Below, one piece after another: positions 21,859 to 24,022 of a stretch of 24,022 bases of DNA. The position numbers and the translations under genes were made by a program. The notes beneath the pieces were generated by a model. That model worked only from the letters and a program-made list of their open reading frames with translations, was not told where the DNA came from and did no database searches. The stretch is from Candidatus Gastranaerophilales bacterium (GTDB lineage: Bacteria; Cyanobacteriota; Vampirovibrionia; Gastranaerophilales; Gastranaerophilaceae), in the NCBI GenBank assembly GCA_003150395.1, contig QAMI01000031.1, forward strand, positions 1 through 24,022, in the 5' to 3' direction. Position 1 is the stretch's first letter. The number at the start of each line of letters is the position of its first letter.

Positions 21859-23140
21859 TATTAACAGTGCAATATCTGATTCAGGAATTCACAAAGACGC
21901 AATTTCAATCTCCGTAAAAAATACTGAAAATGGAAAAGTTTTATATTCAATTAATTCAAATAAACCAATCCCTCCAGCCTCTACTCAAAAGGTCGTAACT
22001 GCAACAGTTTCACTAGACACGCTTGGCAAGGATTTTAATTTTGTAACCTCTTTATACAAAACAACAAATAACGAACTCCAATTAAAACTCAGCGGTGACC
22101 CGAATTTGACTAAAGGCGGGCTTTCACAATTGATGAAGTCTGCCAAAAAGAAAAATATCATTGAACCAAAAGCTTTTTACATTGACGATTTCGTAATGGA
22201 CAGTGTTGAATGGGGTGAAGGCTGGCAATGGGATGATGATTTAAATCCTTTGATGCCAAAATTCAGCTCTTACAATCTTGACAGAAACCTTCTTGTTGCC
22301 GTAGTCGACCCTAAAACTAAAGGAGCCCCGGCAGAAATACATTTAACAACCTTTTATCCGGTAACGTTCATGAACCTTGTGACAACCGGAAACGAAAATA
22401 ACATTGAACTTACAAGAAACAACCATATTTCACCTGACATAATTACATTGAACGGGGAAATTAAGAGCAGAAGCTATTATCAAATTCCGGTAAATTCACC
22501 TAAAAGATACTTTTTTATAAAGCTTGATGAAGCAATTCGCGACGCAAAAATTGAATATTATGGAAGATTTACACAAAGAAAAACTCCTGAAAATAACATT
22601 TATCTTGTGGATGAAATTAAGCATCCGATAGAAAAATCTTTGGTTGAAATTTTTAAAAACAGCAATAACATGTCGGCAGAAACACTTTTCAAAGTTGCAG
22701 GCGGAAAATTCGTCAACAACACTGGTGCTTTAAAAAATTCACTAAAAATGTTTGACGAATATTGCAAGAAAAACGGGCTTAAGCACGAAAACATAAAAAT
22801 TGTTGATGGCAGCGGTGTTTCAAAAAACAATCTTATGACAGCAGATTTTATGACAGATTTTCTGGTGCTGCAAACAAAAAATAAGAATTTTGAAGAATAT
22901 TTGAAACTTTTTCCAACAGCAGGCGAAGGCACTCTACAAAATAGAATGCTATATTTTAAAGACATAATTTATGTTAAAACCGGCACTTTAAGTGATGTTA
23001 GTTCGATTTGCGGATATGTCAAAACAAGAAATGGTAATCTTATTGCTTTTGACATTATGATCAATGATGCAAAATCAAGCTCTTCCGAGAAGAAAACTGC
23101 GGAAGAGCAAATAATCAGAGCAATTTACAACAAATATTGA
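21791..23140 (+). CDS. dacB: D-alanyl-D-alanine carboxypeptidase/endopeptidase, PBP4 type (S13)
   Basis: Periplasmic penicillin-binding protein that trims or cleaves peptidoglycan cross-links, 449 residues. A signal peptide covers about 1-19 (KKLLITILLLAAGLSVQA). The active-site triad of the family is complete: SxxK as STQK (Ser64 to Lys67) in PPASTQKVV, SxN as SNN (291-293), and KTG (396-398) in YVKTGTLSDVSS. The typical SGDPNLT (101-107), WQWDD and DGSGVSKNN (339-347) of peptidase S13 are present, along with the large insertion between SxxK and SxN. A GAGGTGA ribosome site at about 21778-21784 lies inside the nitrilase frame. It is the last gene of the cassette, with 68 bases of overlap with the gene before it. 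Confidence 0.95.
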   Translation: MKKLLITILLLAAGLSVQAQTPSINSAISDSGIHKDAISISVKNTENGKVLYSINSNKPIPPASTQKVVTATVSLDTLGKDFNFVTSLYKTTNNELQLKLSGDPNLTKGGLSQLMKSAKKKNIIEPKAFYIDDFVMDSVEWGEGWQWDDDLNPLMPKFSSYNLDRNLLVAVVDPKTKGAPAEIHLTTFYPVTFMNLVTTGNENNIELTRNNHISPDIITLNGEIKSRSYYQIPVNSPKRYFFIKLDEAIRDAKIEYYGRFTQRKTPENNIYLVDEIKHPIEKSLVEIFKNSNNMSAETLFKVAGGKFVNNTGALKNSLKMFDEYCKKNGLKHENIKIVDGSGVSKNNLMTADFMTDFLVLQTKNKNFEEYLKLFPTAGEGTLQNRMLYFKDIIYVKTGTLSDVSSICGYVKTRNGNLIAFDIMINDAKSSSSEKKTAEEQIIRAIYNKY

Positions 23141-23171
23141 GAAGATTTGGAGGATTTGGACTATTATTCTT

Positions 23172-23999
23172 TTAAGCCCGGCTTTTGTTAAAGGCGTAAA
23201 CACCTGCTATAACTCCTACAGTTCCTGCAAGGATTCCGCCTAACAAAGCCGCTGAAGTTCTGGCTTTTGGTATATATTTTTTAATTAGAGAATAATCGTT
23301 ATTTAAATTTTTGTCTTTTGTAAGTGTTGCAAGTTTTTCATACATAAGATTTGCTCTGTCAGACATTGCGCGTCGTACTTTTTCCCATTGAGCGCTAATT
23401 TTGCGTCCTTTATCAGGAAGCTTTAATACTGCACCCTCGCGGGCCGAACGAAATGACATTCTTGCTTCTCGGTATTGTTTTGTTGATTGTTCCATTGCAA
23501 TTTGAGCCTTAGCAAAATCCTGTGCTGCAGCTTTTAATTCAAGGTTATATTTCATATCCTTTGGATTTTTCATTACATTTTCCTGTGCAATCTGCAAATT
23601 TTTTCTTAATTCCCTGTATTTCGTACTTTGAATTGCATCTAGATATGCTTCCTTTCTTATCTGAACTTCTTTTATAAATTTATCGTCAACATTAACTTTT
23701 TTAACCATTTCATTCCAAAGCTTTGCGTTTGGTTTCACCTTTTCTCTTAAAATTTTGTCACCGGAATCCATGTAAACTTTTGCGGCTTTATTTAGATTGA
23801 CAACAGACGCTTTCTCTTTAACAGTTGCATGTTTCATTTTTTCATCAGAAAAATTCCTTGCGAAAGAGGAATCATCTTGCATTAACAAACGTTCAAGCGA
23901 ATATTTGTGCGGGGCAAAAACATACCCTGCCCCAATGCCTAAGACTGCAGAACCAGCACCGGCAGCTGCCGGAGATATAGTTACAGAATCCGTACCCAT
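23172..23999 (-). CDS. Unknown coiled-coil protein with C-terminal membrane segment
   Basis: 275 residues; I do not recognise a family. The N-terminus (about 8-29) is Ala/Gly-rich and hydrophobic (SPAAAGAGSAVLGIGAGYVF) but has no basic start typical of a signal peptide. A long Lys/Glu/Ala-rich middle (about 50-235) looks helical and partly coiled-coil (NLQIAQENVMKNPKDMKYNL, LELKAAAQDFAKAQIAMEQS). A C-terminal hydrophobic helix (about 249-269, TSAALLGGILAGTVGVIAG) ends in a short basic tail. This could be a membrane-anchored scaffold or a protein inserted at both ends. AAGGAG lies seven bases before the ATG, so the start is secure. It is convergent with dacB, with a 31-base gap and no clear terminator. 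Confidence 0.75.
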   Translation of the reverse strand: MGTDSVTISPAAAGAGSAVLGIGAGYVFAPHKYSLERLLMQDDSSFARNFSDEKMKHATVKEKASVVNLNKAAKVYMDSGDKILREKVKPNAKLWNEMVKKVNVDDKFIKEVQIRKEAYLDAIQSTKYRELRKNLQIAQENVMKNPKDMKYNLELKAAAQDFAKAQIAMEQSTKQYREARMSFRSAREGAVLKLPDKGRKISAQWEKVRRAMSDRANLMYEKLATLTKDKNLNNDYSLIKKYIPKARTSAALLGGILAGTVGVIAGVYAFNKSRA

Positions 24000-24022
24000 A
24001 CCGACACTCCTTTACCTCGTTA

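Noticed and set aside
22600..22965. 121-codon open frame antisense to dacB
   Set aside because: It overlaps the SxN and DGSG region of dacB, is Ser/Phe-rich as expected from reverse reading of AT-rich coding DNA, and has no start signals.

Overview
The window is AT-rich bacterial chromosome with housekeeping genes on both strands and no insertion sequence, phage, CRISPR array, tRNA or rRNA that I can see. The likely source is an uncultured relative of Cyanobacteria in the Vampirovibrionia/Melainabacteria (Gastranaerophilales type). This is inference. It rests mainly on the pseudopilin at 11950-12657, whose N-terminus and C-terminal GPN and CAAKI..DGW motifs match a family I associate with that lineage, together with the AT-rich base use, ThyX in place of ThyA, and a GatD-type amidotransferase. 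No marker gene here proves it.

Layout. 1-1868: the 3' part of an unknown membrane protein and a TrkH/KtrB potassium channel subunit. 1965-3578, minus strand: a CxxCxxCC metal-chelating protein overlapping thyX, then rpmE behind its own hairpin. 3579-4030: a gene-poor gap with one possible 55-residue ORF. 4031-5818: a CHASE2-GGDEF diguanylate cyclase. 5864-7585: a divergent pair, a secreted beta-rich protein and a TPR protein. 7701-9452: proS. 9508-10667, minus: a gatD-gtrA pair. 10713-11483: tatD. 11476-12657: an XRE regulator divergent from a pseudopilin gene. 12687-13499: tlyA. 13516-16790, minus: polA followed by a translationally overlapping secreted protein. 16896-20166, minus: the protein quality-control operon tig-clpP-clpX. 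20309-23140, plus: an overlapping three-gene cassette (DUF374 acyltransferase, nitrilase-family amidohydrolase, PBP4-type DacB). 23172-23999, minus: an unknown coiled-coil protein with a C-terminal membrane segment.

How the genes work together. Tig, ClpP and ClpX handle folding and degradation of new proteins. GatD, DacB and possibly the DUF374 acyltransferase act on the cell envelope. PolA, ThyX and TatD belong to DNA synthesis, repair and turnover. ProS, L31 and TlyA serve translation. The cyclase and the XRE regulator are the regulatory genes.

The most notable pattern concerns how genes start. Most genes have a clear Shine-Dalgarno sequence. Five do not: the TPR gene, gatD, tatD, tlyA and the DUF374 gene. 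Each of these has an extended -10 promoter element (TGN plus a TATAAT-like hexamer) ending only 6 to 9 bases before the ATG. That predicts leaderless or nearly leaderless mRNAs for a fixed subset of genes. I found no clear new multi-gene defence or mobile system. The other points worth checking are the XRE/pseudopilin divergent unit with an inverted repeat, the large same-strand overlaps in the acyltransferase-nitrilase-dacB cassette, the loss of proofreading residues in PolA, and the two unknown proteins at the window edges.
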